Below are positions 43,101 through 51,567 of a stretch of 64,000 bases of DNA, in pieces. The stretch spans positions 62,001 to 126,000 of the forward strand of contig DASZBX010000064.1 in assembly GCA_035943635.1 (NCBI GenBank). The letters are read 5' to 3'. Position 1 is the stretch's first letter. Each line of letters begins with the position of its first letter. Source of the stretch: DASZBX01 sp035943635. GTDB lineage: Bacteria > Actinomycetota > Actinomycetes > Streptomycetales > Catenulisporaceae. The notes beneath the pieces were generated by a model. It searched no databases and had not been told where the DNA came from. It saw only the letters and a list, made by a program, of their open reading frames with translations. Position numbers and translations under genes: made by a program.

Positions 43101-46100
43101 TGGACGTACGACCCGGACGGCCACGTGCTGACCGAGATCGACCCCCGCGGCAACGCCACCGGCGCGACCGCGGCGGCCTATACGACCAAGTACGTCTATG
43201 ACGCGGCCGGTGACCTGCTCTCGCAGACCGACCCGCTCGCCGGGACGACCGCGTACGGCTACAACGCCGACGGCGACCGGGTGAGCCGGACCGACCCCGA
43301 CGGCGGCGTGACGAACTACACCTACAACGCGGACAACAGCCTGCTGACCGCTAAGGACCCGCTCGGTCGAGTGAGCACGACCGCCTACACACCCGCCGGC
43401 TACGTGTCCTCCACGGTCGACCCGACCGGGGCGAAGACCAGCTACACGTACTACCCCACCGGCCAAGTCGCCACGCAGACCGCGCCGGACGGCAACGCGA
43501 CCGGGGCGAACGCGGCCGCCTTCACCATCTCCTACACCTATGACGCCGACGGCAACCGCACCAAGGCGATCGAGCCGGGCGGCGCCGCCACGACCACGAC
43601 TTACGACGCCGACGACCGCGCGTTGTCCACAACCGACCCCGACGGAGACGTGACCACCACCGGCTACGACGCCGACAGCGAGACGGTCTCGGTCACGGAC
43701 CCCGACGGACACGCGGTGACCTCGGCCTACGACAACACCGGGCGCCTGTCCTCCAACACCGACGCGCTCGGGGACACGACCACCTACGGCTACGACGCCG
43801 ACGGCCACAAGACCGCGCAGACCACGCCGCTCGGAGACAAGACCACCTGGACCTACGATGTCGACGGCCAGTTGACGAAGAGCACTGATCCGCGCGGCAA
43901 CGCCTCCGGCGCGAATCCGGCCTCCTTCACCACGACCTACGGTTTCGACGCGGCCGGGAACCAGACCTCGGTGACCGACCCGCTGGGACACACGACCGCG
44001 ACCGGTTACGACGCGGACAACCGGGTCGCCTCCAGCACCGACGCTCTCGGCAACCTCACCAAGTACACCTACGACTACGACGGCAACCTGACCAAGGTGA
44101 CCGCACCCGGCGGAGCCGTGACCGCGTACACCGACGACGCCGACAGCGAGATCAGCAAGCGCACCGACGCCGACGGAAACATCACACAGTACGGATACGA
44201 CGGCGACGGCCGCACGACCTCGGCCACGGACGCGCTCGGCGGAGTGGACACCGCGGTATTCGACCCCTCCGGCAACCGGACCTCGGCCAAGGACGCGCGC
44301 GGCATCTCCGCGACCACCACGTTCAACGCGCAGAACCAGCCCACGTCGATCGCCTACAGCGACGGCACCGCCTCGGTGGCCTACACCTACGACCCGGCCG
44401 GGCGCGCGATCACCCAGAACGACGGCAGCGGCGCCCACACCCTCGGCTACGACAAGGACGGCCGGCTCACCTCCGTCAGCGAACCGGCCGGCGGATCGTT
44501 CATCTACACCTACGACGCTTCGGGCAACGTGCTCGGCCGCACCTACCCCGGTGGCAGCCAACTGGCCTACACCTACGACAAGGACGGACAGCAGGCCACG
44601 CAGACAGCCGGCGGGGCGACCGTGAACTACGGCTACAACGCCGACGGTGAGCTGACCACCGCCCAACTGCCCGCCGCCAACGGGTACACCGAGACACGCA
44701 CCTACGACAACGCCGGACGGATGACCGCCATCGCGGCCGCGTCGCCCGGCGGCGTCCTGAGTTCCTTCCAGCTGACGCTGAACGCCGACGGCCAGCCCTC
44801 CGCGGTCGCCGAGAACCGTTCCGGAGCGGCCAGCAACCAGTACTACACCTACAACACCCAGTCCGAGCTGGCCTCGGCCTGCTCCGCATCCACCTGCCCG
44901 GCCGGTGCCGGGTCGAACGCGTACACCTACGACCCGGCCGGCAACCGCCTGACCCAGAGCGCCGGCGGCACGAACACCACCTACGCCTACAACGCGGACA
45001 ACCAGCTGACCAGCGCCACAACTGGTTCAACCGTGCAGGCGTACAAGTATGACGCCGACGGCAACGACACCGGCAACGGCACGGCCACCGACACCGTCAC
45101 CTACAACGCAGTCAACCTGCCGGCCAAGGCCACCCAGGGGACGAACAACTACACCTTCGCCTACGACGCCCAGGGCGACCGGACCACGACCACGGACAAC
45201 GGCGCCACGGTCGACACCGCGACCTGGGACCTGGACAACCCGCTCCCGCAACTGGCTGTGGACAACTCCACAGCGGGCGGAACCGTGGCCTACGCCTACG
45301 ACCCGTTCGGCGACGTGCAGTCCGAGACCACATCCGCGGGCACCTCCTACGACACGCACGACTGGCTCGGCTCGGTCACCGACCTGACCAGCGCGACCGG
45401 CGTGGACCAGATCGCCGACTCCTACACCGCCACCGGTCAGGAGACGGTGAACCACCTGACCACCACACAGCCGCCGAACCAGTACGGCTACGCCGGATCG
45501 CTCGACGACCCCGCCCTGTCCGGCCTGCAGGACATGCGCGCACGCCAATACGACCCGGCGACCGCACGGTTCACCTCCACCGACCCGGTCACCCAGCCGA
45601 CGACCGACCCGTACCTGTCGCCGTACACGTACGCCGACGGCGAGCCGACCGCGCTGACCGACCCGAGCGGGGACTCCGCGCAGGTGCCCTCGGGCTACTA
45701 CCTGCCGGGCAGCCGGCAGCGGCACGACTTCGCGGTGCAGATGTCGTACGACCAGCTGTCGACGAACTACGGCGCGAACAACGTGTACGCCGACCTCGGG
45801 GCGGCCTACTACGGCCCGATCGGCAAACTGCTGGCCCTGCCCGGCGCCGGACGCAACGGCGGCGGCGGCCAGCCGGACCTGGTCGTGCGCCAACCGGCCG
45901 CGCCCTCCGCCCAGACCGCCGCCGGCGCGGCGAACAACTGGCTGGTGTACGAGGTCAAGCCCGCCACCGAGGCCGGCGAGCAGGGCGTGGTGCGCAACGG
46001 CATCGAGTACAACGGCGACAACATGATCAACCAGCTGGGCCGGTACCTCACCGGGATGCGCACCGCATACCCCGGGGCCCAGGTGAACCCCGGTCCGCCG

Positions 46101-46682
46101 GTCACGCCCGAGTCCGCCTACAACGCGGTCGACCAGAGCATCGAGGCCATCTTCAGCGCCCCGGACTGGGCCTCGTACGCCTCGGCCTACGCGAGCCCGG
46201 TGAACGCCGACATGGACGGGATCATCTTCTACACCAACTTCAAACCGACCCGGAACAAGGTGCCGTCCAAGCAGTTCCCCAAGGCCCTGCCGACGATCAA
46301 ACTGTTGATGCAGGAGTCCGGCAGCGACCTGTCGGTCGACGAGTTCCTCGATGCGCTGATGGATGGCCAGCAGGTGGCCAAACCGACGTGCCAGACCGGC
46401 GCGGACTCGGGCGCGACCAACCCGTGGCTGTGGCCGGCCGCCGGTGGGGCGGGCGCGCTCGGCGCGGGCGGCTACTACGGTTACCAGTTCTACCAGAACC
46501 GCCTCCCGGACTGGCTGAGCGATGACAGCATCAACGAGTTCCTCGACTCCCAGGGCGTACCGGACTCGGTCGTCGGCGGCGCCTCCGGGGACCTCGGCTT
46601 CGCCGGACTGGCCGCGGAAGGCGGCGAACTGATCGGCGGGGACGAGATACTGGACGGGTTGCTGATGCTCGCGTTCCTGTAG
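37182..46682 (+). CDS. Giant secreted FN3-RHS polymorphic toxin (3166 aa)
   Basis: Signal peptide (RRAAATVAAGALLLTGTAGP, residues about 18-45). Seven FN3 domains at about 205-861 (each like VPGAPTAVTGVAQ...VSWTAP...GLTNGTAYTF). A propeller-like region at about 862-1310 (SPVMSGNGRYVFTEDENELL). DUF6531-like start DPVNTATGAFTETANDGG near 1319, then a very long YD/RHS array to YDPATARFTSTDPVT near 2790. The variable C-terminus (2830-3166) carries QPDLVV (Asp2899) and WLVYEVKP (Glu2924, Lys2926), a PD...ExK-like nuclease signature, plus a hydrophobic stretch (WLWPAAGGAGALGAGGYYGY). FN3 domains suggest cell-wall attachment. The next gene is the candidate immunity gene. Confidence 0.9.
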   Translation: MSTRFSAFPPSRHTARIRRAAATVAAGALLLTGTAGPAAAAGGAVHAGGAQSAGTPTPRSLPNRATAEQLPAHGPKVITPAKPEAGPVPPALPDAATRHPGTLYLLQPGCVTLDAHGKVLTPAALAGPAANSAPASKPQPGLHDEPAVTARTPEHAGAGTGKSPATSAPAACVGPKATGPGAPKSAAAPSAPAGPLALAPAANTVPGAPTAVTGVAQNGAVKVSWTAPSSNGGSTITSSKVTASPGGATATATGTATTATVTGLTNGTAYTFKVTSTNSVGTGAASSASAAVTPATVPGAPTAVTGVAQNAAVKVNWTAPASNGGKAVTSYKVTASPGGATATVTAPTVTATVTGLTNGTAYTFTVTATNAIGTSAASSPSSGATPVTVPGAPSGVRGTAGDGSAVVKWTAPSSSGGSAVTSYKVTASPGGATATVTAPTVTATITGLTNGTAYTFTVTATNAIGTGAASAASSPTTPITVPGAPTAVTGRPRDSAATVSWTAPANTGGGAITSYTVTANPGDFEETFDGPATTEEIFDLDNGTAYTFTVTAANTDGTGPASAASAAVTPQPATAPGPVTGLTSTAGNAQATFSWTPPANDGGADLSFTIVEVYRVSDNGSAGYADVLSPATSAVITGLTDGVGYYAVVYVENESYYSSTSVTGADFTPEAGPQPAPPAGVTATPGNGQATVTWTAPVQNGGSAITGYVITAYDESTDAQVGSPVTVSAQTTSTVVTGLTNGDQSYFGVSAKNANGAGPALFSSDVVSAGPPGAPTGVKADPSNGELFVSWTAPASNGGSTVTAYTVTVSGPSGPVAQQTSSTTTALVSGLADYTDYTATVTASNDVVAGAVSVPSTAVAPSAQDLSAGPSLTQLPPGVSPSDLAEQNSSPVMSGNGRYVFTEDENELLWRFDMQTGQKVEVSFDPGGSPVGVYGWTGTQGTVPISASYDGNVVAFVVQGPDSAAGDAQDVYVRNVSAGTTVLASPNAAGTLSVGDTRDVEISSDGSAVVFEMTGGTDMAQSSSCSDTSLYRFNVANKELSYVDPTPAIPQNLLKIGSVLCASPSIFYGFAISGNGDTISVGADLTVYCVPCDDGSEGELEQDQLIIINAGAGGASSAVWYSGLSSLVDFDGVYMFEGPMFQFPFMDTAGDEIDATISNDPNGRPDNSIVQINTAAPQSIPNYDDPLPPYSSVDALSGNGSIALGDIFYNDASGHAVDQAIALNIATGDIAVLSQIDGQVGQGDSEPDRGGIDWAGDSVALETNADNLLGLGNSPWEITSNTVLLALSSLPGLTPGQTQGCGCPDSLGGAGPVQDRPGDPVNTATGAFTETANDGGVPTAGVPFDFDRTYNSNDTTPGPLGAGWSEPYQASLSIASNGTVTMTAEDSRQGTFTPMVDGSYSPGPGVTSTLTHTSSGYTVTLPTQQTDTFDTTGRLTATADRSGQGLAFHYTGTQLTSVTDASGGVTTLTYNATSGLLTGVKLADGRSIGYGYNAASLLSSVTAVDGTTTSYGYDSGGRLTTITNPNGQVVTKNTYDSTTGRVTSQVTGDGADSASMSWNAATQVATYTAANGGVTTDYYAGNVLLQSADPDGGITSYTYDSHLNVTAVTDPDGATTTMTYDQAGQMLTRSAPASLGYTESWTYDGKGNVLTYTNGDGGTTTYTYDADNRVATEKDPAGATTKYTYNAAGQPATVTNGDSGKTTYAYNTAGDLLSTTDPMGYETTATYDTSGRIATETTPLGNVTGANAAAYTTAYTYFTDGDLRTSTDPLGNVTTYGYDPAGNLTSVTDPTGAKTTYTYDASGDVLTSTDPAGSKTTYTYDATGDEKSATDALGDKTTMVYDPAGQLASSVSPLGNVSGANPAAYTITYTYDGDRHLLSETDALGYTSASTYDALGRQMTSTDPLGRVSKNTYDADGNLTSAADAAGDTNSFGYDADGRRVSITDPLGDKTTIAYDLDGNELSSQTPLHEKTSWTYDPDGHVLTEIDPRGNATGATAAAYTTKYVYDAAGDLLSQTDPLAGTTAYGYNADGDRVSRTDPDGGVTNYTYNADNSLLTAKDPLGRVSTTAYTPAGYVSSTVDPTGAKTSYTYYPTGQVATQTAPDGNATGANAAAFTISYTYDADGNRTKAIEPGGAATTTTYDADDRALSTTDPDGDVTTTGYDADSETVSVTDPDGHAVTSAYDNTGRLSSNTDALGDTTTYGYDADGHKTAQTTPLGDKTTWTYDVDGQLTKSTDPRGNASGANPASFTTTYGFDAAGNQTSVTDPLGHTTATGYDADNRVASSTDALGNLTKYTYDYDGNLTKVTAPGGAVTAYTDDADSEISKRTDADGNITQYGYDGDGRTTSATDALGGVDTAVFDPSGNRTSAKDARGISATTTFNAQNQPTSIAYSDGTASVAYTYDPAGRAITQNDGSGAHTLGYDKDGRLTSVSEPAGGSFIYTYDASGNVLGRTYPGGSQLAYTYDKDGQQATQTAGGATVNYGYNADGELTTAQLPAANGYTETRTYDNAGRMTAIAAASPGGVLSSFQLTLNADGQPSAVAENRSGAASNQYYTYNTQSELASACSASTCPAGAGSNAYTYDPAGNRLTQSAGGTNTTYAYNADNQLTSATTGSTVQAYKYDADGNDTGNGTATDTVTYNAVNLPAKATQGTNNYTFAYDAQGDRTTTTDNGATVDTATWDLDNPLPQLAVDNSTAGGTVAYAYDPFGDVQSETTSAGTSYDTHDWLGSVTDLTSATGVDQIADSYTATGQETVNHLTTTQPPNQYGYAGSLDDPALSGLQDMRARQYDPATARFTSTDPVTQPTTDPYLSPYTYADGEPTALTDPSGDSAQVPSGYYLPGSRQRHDFAVQMSYDQLSTNYGANNVYADLGAAYYGPIGKLLALPGAGRNGGGGQPDLVVRQPAAPSAQTAAGAANNWLVYEVKPATEAGEQGVVRNGIEYNGDNMINQLGRYLTGMRTAYPGAQVNPGPPVTPESAYNAVDQSIEAIFSAPDWASYASAYASPVNADMDGIIFYTNFKPTRNKVPSKQFPKALPTIKLLMQESGSDLSVDEFLDALMDGQQVAKPTCQTGADSGATNPWLWPAAGGAGALGAGGYYGYQFYQNRLPDWLSDDSINEFLDSQGVPDSVVGGASGDLGFAGLAAEGGELIGGDEILDGLLMLAFL

Positions 46683-46773
46683 CGGGCTCGGCGGGACCGG
46701 TTGGTACTTCGGAGGGCGGGCGTCGGCACACGGCGCCCGCCTTCCGCCGCGAACGACGGGAGGGAACGGCGCC

Positions 46774-47811
46774 GTGCTCAGACGCGAGGGCGATGGAGTG
46801 CGTTGGTGGATCGAACGCCAGGCGCTGCTGGGAAAGGCGGTCCCGCCGCCGTCCCTGGTCGCGGCCTGGTCCACGCTCAGCACGCCCACCGGAGCGGTCG
46901 AGTCGGCCGAGGCCGTGATCGCCCGGATCGAGGCCGACCCGGCGGCCGCGCGCTGGCGGCCAGGCCGCAGCCGGGTCAACGGCTACTGGAACGGCGAGCA
47001 CGGCGCGGGCCGCTGGGACCAGGCGTCCCAGGTCCGGATCCTGGGCCGGGTCCGCGAACCGGACGGCGACGGGCTCGACCTGTCGTGGCACCTGCCCGAC
47101 CCCGGCCGCCCGCCGGAGTACTACTGGGCCAGCACACTGAGATTGTCCGGCCACGCGCCCGGGCGGGCCGCCGGCGACCGGGCCGCGGGGGCGGCGGTCG
47201 ACGCGTCCGGCGCCGGCCACTGGCGGTGGACGCTGGAAGCCGCGGCCGGCCGGTTCCGCGGGCCCGACCTCGACCTGGCGGCCGACCTGTTCACCGCGGT
47301 CCTGCACACGGTCGCCGAACGCCGCGAGACCTCGTGGGGCGCGGTGCTGCACGACCACGTCGCCCGCAACCGGCCGCTGCCGTGCGAGCAGTACCTCGGC
47401 TTCGAGATCAACGAGCCCGAGGCCGGCCGGGTCGCGCGCGGCTACTACTGGGCGAACCTGCTCACCGAGGGCCACCTGGCCGGTCTCGGCGGCAGTGCCG
47501 ACGTGCGGCGGCGCTGCGGCCGGGCCGGCCTGGCCGCCGAACCGGTCGCCGGCCGCGACGCGTTGATCGTGCGAAGTGCCCGACCGCTGTCGCAGCTCGA
47601 CGATGACACGCTCCGGACCTTGCGCGACGTGCTGCGGCCCGTGCTGGCCACGCGGCCGTACACCTATTACCAGGGACCGCCGATCCGGGTGCTCAAGGAG
47701 CCGGGCGCCGCCTCGCGCCGGATCCCGCCGGAGATCCAGAACCCATGGTTCGAAGACGACGGTCCGATGAACGGCCTCGGCGCCGGGTATCGGCTCGTTC
47801 CCGACGAGTGA
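46774..47811 (+). CDS. Candidate immunity protein of the giant RHS toxin (345 aa)
   Basis: GTG 46774 (MLRREGDGVRWWIERQALLG) is preceded by GGGAGGG 8 nt upstream, 91 nt after the toxin stop. The protein is soluble, rich in Trp, Arg and Asp (VNGYWNGEHGAGRWDQASQV, YYWASTLRLSGHAPG, PCEQYLGFEINEPEAG), with no signal peptide or membrane segment. No family is recognised. Position and orientation are those of an immunity gene; its size is larger than usual (100-250 aa). Confidence 0.55.
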   Translation: MLRREGDGVRWWIERQALLGKAVPPPSLVAAWSTLSTPTGAVESAEAVIARIEADPAAARWRPGRSRVNGYWNGEHGAGRWDQASQVRILGRVREPDGDGLDLSWHLPDPGRPPEYYWASTLRLSGHAPGRAAGDRAAGAAVDASGAGHWRWTLEAAAGRFRGPDLDLAADLFTAVLHTVAERRETSWGAVLHDHVARNRPLPCEQYLGFEINEPEAGRVARGYYWANLLTEGHLAGLGGSADVRRRCGRAGLAAEPVAGRDALIVRSARPLSQLDDDTLRTLRDVLRPVLATRPYTYYQGPPIRVLKEPGAASRRIPPEIQNPWFEDDGPMNGLGAGYRLVPDE

Positions 47812-48049
47812 GGGCCACGGCCGGACGTCATCGCGGCGCGTGCGCCTCGGCTTGGCTGCGCAGGCACGTGCAGAGGAGGCCCGCCGTGACCGCCACCGTC
47901 TCCGCGTCCGCGACATCGCGCACTTACCCGTCGGTATCAGTACGCTGTTCGCTCCGCCCGACGTCCGGTGGCCGTGCCCGTCCGCTGACCGCAGGCCGGC
48001 CCCCCTCGCGCGGCCGACACCGTCCCCGACCCACTCCCAAGGACACGAC

Positions 48050-49321
48050 ATGAGCATCGACGACCTCCACGCCGCCGCCCCCGGCCGGCCGCGCCCGGCT
48101 GCCTTCGTGCCGGTTCCGCCGGCGAAAGGGGCCATGCCCGTGGTCGACGGCATCCTCTTCGCCGACCTGCTCCCGCCGGGGCCCGCCTTCGAGCTGACGG
48201 CCGCGATCCGCGCCTACGCCGAGCCCTACGTCGGGATCACCGCGGACGGCACGCCCACCCCCGGCCTGTACCGCCTGGCCGACACCGGACACCGGCCCGC
48301 CGCGGCGGTCGAGGCGGCCGACGCCTATCTCAAGGCCCTCACCCTGCACGAGCGCGCCGTCGCGCAACTGCCCATGGACTCCCCGGACTGGCGGCTGTGG
48401 ACCAACGCCATCCCCACCTGGACGCCGAAGGGGATGCGGCTCGAACGCCTGGCCGCCGACCGGCGGGACCTGGCGTTGGCCGTCGTCGAAGCGAGCCTGA
48501 GCCGGGAGGGCTACCACCTCGTCCGCGCCGCGATGCGGCTCAACGGCGCCCTGGGCGAGCTGATCGACGACTACCGCGACACCCTGACCGAGTTCACCTA
48601 CTGGTTCACGGTCTTCGGCGACCCGGCCTCCGGACGACCGTGGGGCTGGCAGCTGATGGGCCACCACGTCGACGTGCACTGTGTCTTCGTCGGCAGCCAA
48701 CTCGTCCTGGCCCCCGTGTTCCTCGGTGCCGAACCGACCTCCAGCGAGACGGGCCGCTACGCCGGCGTGCACGCGTTCGACGACGAGACCGGACACGGGC
48801 TGAGATTCCGCCGTTCCCTCACCGAGCAGCAGGAGGGCAGCTTCCTGCTGAGCCGATCCGTCGCCGCCGCCGACCTGCCGCCCGAACTGGCCGGGCCCTG
48901 GAACGGCCGGCACCTGGCCGGCGCCGGCGGCGACAACCTGATCCTGCCGCCGGAAGGGATCGCCGGCGCGGACCTGTCCGCCGCGCAACAGGACTTCTTG
49001 CTCGACCTGGTGCGGGTCTACCTGCGCCGACTGCCTGCGGTGCACGCCGAACGCAAACTGGAGGAGGTCGCCCGCCACCTCGACGACACCCGCTTCGTCT
49101 GGCGCGGCGGCCACGACGACGTCTGCGCGTTCTACTACCGCATCCACTCACCGATCCTGCTCGTGGAGTACGACAACCACCCCGGCGTCTTCCTGGCCAA
49201 CGAAGAACCTGCGCGGTACCACGTGCACACGATCGTGCGCGAACCTGGCGGCAACGACTACGGCAAGAACCTCCTGGCCCAGCACTACGCCACCCAGCAC
49301 ACACCTGACAACGACCACTGA
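48050..49321 (+). CDS. DUF3500 family protein (423 aa)
   Basis: The region RPWGWQLMGHHVDVHCVFVG, VLAPVFLGAEPTSSETGRYA and VCAFYYRIHSPILLVEYDNH (then VHTIVREPGGNDYGKNLLAQHY) is characteristic of DUF3500 proteins, which have conserved His/Asp residues and unknown function. ATG 48050 (MSIDDLHAAAPGRPRPAAFV) has AAGGAC upstream; the frame is open before it but low complexity. The gene is convergent with the LysR regulator (43-nt gap). No signal peptide is seen. Confidence 0.8.
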   Translation: MSIDDLHAAAPGRPRPAAFVPVPPAKGAMPVVDGILFADLLPPGPAFELTAAIRAYAEPYVGITADGTPTPGLYRLADTGHRPAAAVEAADAYLKALTLHERAVAQLPMDSPDWRLWTNAIPTWTPKGMRLERLAADRRDLALAVVEASLSREGYHLVRAAMRLNGALGELIDDYRDTLTEFTYWFTVFGDPASGRPWGWQLMGHHVDVHCVFVGSQLVLAPVFLGAEPTSSETGRYAGVHAFDDETGHGLRFRRSLTEQQEGSFLLSRSVAAADLPPELAGPWNGRHLAGAGGDNLILPPEGIAGADLSAAQQDFLLDLVRVYLRRLPAVHAERKLEEVARHLDDTRFVWRGGHDDVCAFYYRIHSPILLVEYDNHPGVFLANEEPARYHVHTIVREPGGNDYGKNLLAQHYATQHTPDNDH

Positions 49322-49363
49322 CGATTCCGGTCGGGATTCGTCGGCGGGACTCGTCGGCAGGGC

Positions 49364-50266
49364 TCAGGACTCCGTCCCGCCGAAGCCGGCCGCCGCCGTG
49401 CGCAGCGCACCGAGCAGGCCGTCGATCACGGCGTCTGCGCGGTCTTCGCGCAGCAGCGCACAGATGGTGACTGTCAGTTCGGGCTCCACCGGGCGGAAGG
49501 CCATGCCCGGCACCCGGTTGGCAGCGGAGATGGTCGAGGCGTGCAGGCCGACGAGCCGGCCTGCGGCGACCTGCATCACCAGTTCCTCGTACCGGGGCAC
49601 CTCCTGGACGTCCGTGTGGTTCAGGCCCGCTTGGGCGAAGGCCAGCTGGATCTGGCCGGACAGGAACGCGTTGTCCCGGCGGGGCGTCATGAGCACCTCG
49701 CGGCCGATGAGCTGTTCCAGCCGGACCGCGGAGTACCCGGCGAGCGGATCGTCGTCGCAGAGCACGATGACCATGGGCAGTTCACGCAGCACGACGCTGC
49801 GCAGCGGGGGAGCGCTGCGCACCGCCCAGCACAGCCCGATGTCCACCGAACCGGCGGCGACCGCGCGCTGCTGTTCCTGGGTGTGCATCAGGACCGGCCT
49901 CCACCGCACGGCGGCATCGCCGTCCCGCGGCACGGCGGCGTGCAGCGCGGGCAGCAGGAGATGCCCGAGCTCGGGTGTGTGGGCGATGCGCAACTCGCGC
50001 TGCCGCCGCCCGCGGGTGAGCGCCCTGGCATGCGCGCGCACCAGCTGCTCGTAGGGACCTTTGACCTCCTGCAGGAACAGCCGCCCGTCCGGTGTGAGCT
50101 GCACCCGCCGGCTGGTGCGGTGGAAGAGCTGGCAGCCGACCGTGCCCTCGAGTGCGGAGACCGACTCGCTGACCGTGGCCGGGCTGCGGTGCAGCCGCTC
50201 GGCGGCGCGGCCGAAGTGCAGTTCCTCGGCCACGGCGAGGAAGCACTCCAAGTGGACCAGGTTCAC
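49364..50266 (-). CDS. LysR-family transcriptional regulator (300 aa)
   Basis: GTG 50266 (VNLVHLECFLAVAEELHFGR) starts the standard LysR winged helix (AAERLHRSPATVSESVSALE, CQLFHRTSRRVQLTPDG), followed by the two-lobe co-inducer domain (LRIAHTPELGHLLLPALHA, GSVDIGLCWAVRSAPP). Starts further upstream are not needed and lack an RBS. Target unknown; no divergent partner gene is present, as 50267-50541 is empty. Confidence 0.85.
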   Translation of the reverse strand: MNLVHLECFLAVAEELHFGRAAERLHRSPATVSESVSALEGTVGCQLFHRTSRRVQLTPDGRLFLQEVKGPYEQLVRAHARALTRGRRQRELRIAHTPELGHLLLPALHAAVPRDGDAAVRWRPVLMHTQEQQRAVAAGSVDIGLCWAVRSAPPLRSVVLRELPMVIVLCDDDPLAGYSAVRLEQLIGREVLMTPRRDNAFLSGQIQLAFAQAGLNHTDVQEVPRYEELVMQVAAGRLVGLHASTISAANRVPGMAFRPVEPELTVTICALLREDRADAVIDGLLGALRTAAAGFGGTES

Positions 50267-50541
50267 GGCGACCCCATCCCATCGTTCGGTGTGGCCGAAC
50301 AATAACATCGAAGAGTGCCCCTTGGTCAGGGGCGACGCGTGTAACACAGTGGAAGCAGGTCGAGATCAACGAATTCGGCGCCGACATACGCTCGAGGTTC
50401 CCGCAGCGCTTCAAAAGCAGGTGATCGCCGACATCGCGATAGCCGATCTCGGTCACGCGCCGCCCGGCCTCGTCGAAGAGCGCCGGTGACCGACCCGCGC
50501 CCGCCGTCGGCGTGGAGGAACGCCTGCGGCGGTGTTCTCGT

Positions 50542-51153
50542 TCAGGCGATCCGGTGCTGCTCGGCTGCCTCGGGAATCGCGTTGTCGATGAGGACGGCCG
50601 CGATGGCGGCAGCGGTGGGGAAGGATTCAGCGTTCAGGACCCGGGTCCGAGCCGCGGCGCCGTCGAGAAGCAGGGCCAGTTGTTCGCCGAGCTCCTCGGG
50701 GTTGACTGCACCGGCGTCGCGGGCGGTGTCGGCCAGCCGCGCGGCCAGAGCCCTCTTGTAGTCACGCGCGAACTGAGACGCGGGGTGCCCAGGATCGTGC
50801 AGTTCGACGGTCGCCGCGATATACGGGCACATCGGTGTGAGCTCGTCCGTTCCGGACGCAGGCAGCTGGAAGGCGGCAAGGAGCCGTTCCCGGGGCGTGA
50901 GGTCGGGGCGGTCGAAGACTGCGGACATGATACCGGGATCGAATCGGCGCAGGCACTCGGCGACCAGCTCGTCCTTGTTCGCGAAGTGCTGGTACGCCGT
51001 GCGCTTGGACACCTGGGCCGCCTCGCACAGCTGGTCCATGCCGGTGCGGTTGATGCCCTGGTCACGGAACAGCTGCTGGGACGCGCCGATGATGCGCTCG
51101 CGCGCGCCCCGCCCGCGGCGCCGGCCCTGAGGGCCCTTCTCCGGCTCTGTCAT
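50542..51153 (-). CDS. TetR-family regulator (203 aa)
   Basis: Helix-turn-helix: LFRDQGINRTGMDQLCEAAQ then VSKRTAYQHFANKDELVAEC; the ligand domain has the C-terminal pattern of the AcrR-like group (LALLLDGAAARTRVLNAESF). ATG 51153 (MTEPEKGPQGRRRGRGARER) has CTGGAGG close upstream. It diverges from a truncated SDR gene; the intergenic GTGTACATAA repeats are likely operators. Confidence 0.85.
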   Translation of the reverse strand: MTEPEKGPQGRRRGRGARERIIGASQQLFRDQGINRTGMDQLCEAAQVSKRTAYQHFANKDELVAECLRRFDPGIMSAVFDRPDLTPRERLLAAFQLPASGTDELTPMCPYIAATVELHDPGHPASQFARDYKRALAARLADTARDAGAVNPEELGEQLALLLDGAAARTRVLNAESFPTAAAIAAVLIDNAIPEAAEQHRIA

Positions 51154-51185
51154 GCCTCCAGTATAGCCGAGTTCGGTACCGATCG

Positions 51186-51249
51186 GTGTACATAAATTGC
51201 GGACCGGTCGCCCCTCGGATACGTTAAGCACACAGAGCCGTGTACATAA
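51186..51249. promoter_or_regulatory. Two GTGTACATAA repeats, candidate TetR operators
   Basis: GTGTACATAA occurs at 51186-51195 and 51240-51249, 54 bp apart on the same face, each with a TGTACA palindrome core. They lie between the TetR gene and the divergent SDR fragment. Confidence 0.55.
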
Positions 51250-51290
51250 GGTCCACGGTGCTCCGGACACCCGACAATTCAGGAGTGATC

Positions 51291-51434
51291 ATGGGAAAGC
51301 TCGACGGCAAGGTGGCGGTGATCACCGGCGGATCGACCGGCATGGCGCTGGCCGGCGCCAAACTGTTTACATTCCACGCTCGGATACCGAACCCCGGCCG
51401 AGACACGAATCGCCTGGCAGCAGCGGATGTCTAG
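51291..51434 (+). pseudogene. SDR oxidoreductase, N-terminal fragment
   Basis: AGGAG precedes ATG 51291; MGKLDGKVAVITGGSTGMAL, AGAKLF is the beginning of a short-chain dehydrogenase (TGGSTGM cofactor motif). After about 26 residues the similarity stops at 51368 and unrelated sequence follows to a stop. The rest of the gene (about 220 aa) is missing; no IS is visible at the break, so a deletion is likely. 51435-51567 holds no gene. Confidence 0.75.
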
Positions 51435-51567
51435 GGCAGGATAGGCCAGCGGTGTGTGAAATGACGGCATAACTCCAAGTGGCGCGCTGCCCGAGAACGG
51501 CCACAGCCCCGCACCACACTCAGCACGGGGCCATGAACAGCAAAAACACCAAAATGCTACCGGAGGA

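Noticed and set aside
42081..44666. 861-aa minus-strand frame inside the giant RHS gene
   Set aside because: Antisense of the YD repeat array; repetitive VVGVG sequence is produced by the repeat codons.
37182..46682. Possible CRISPR or tandem DNA repeat
   Set aside because: The periodicity is protein-coding (FN3 and YD repeats in one frame), with variable spacing and no spacer pattern.
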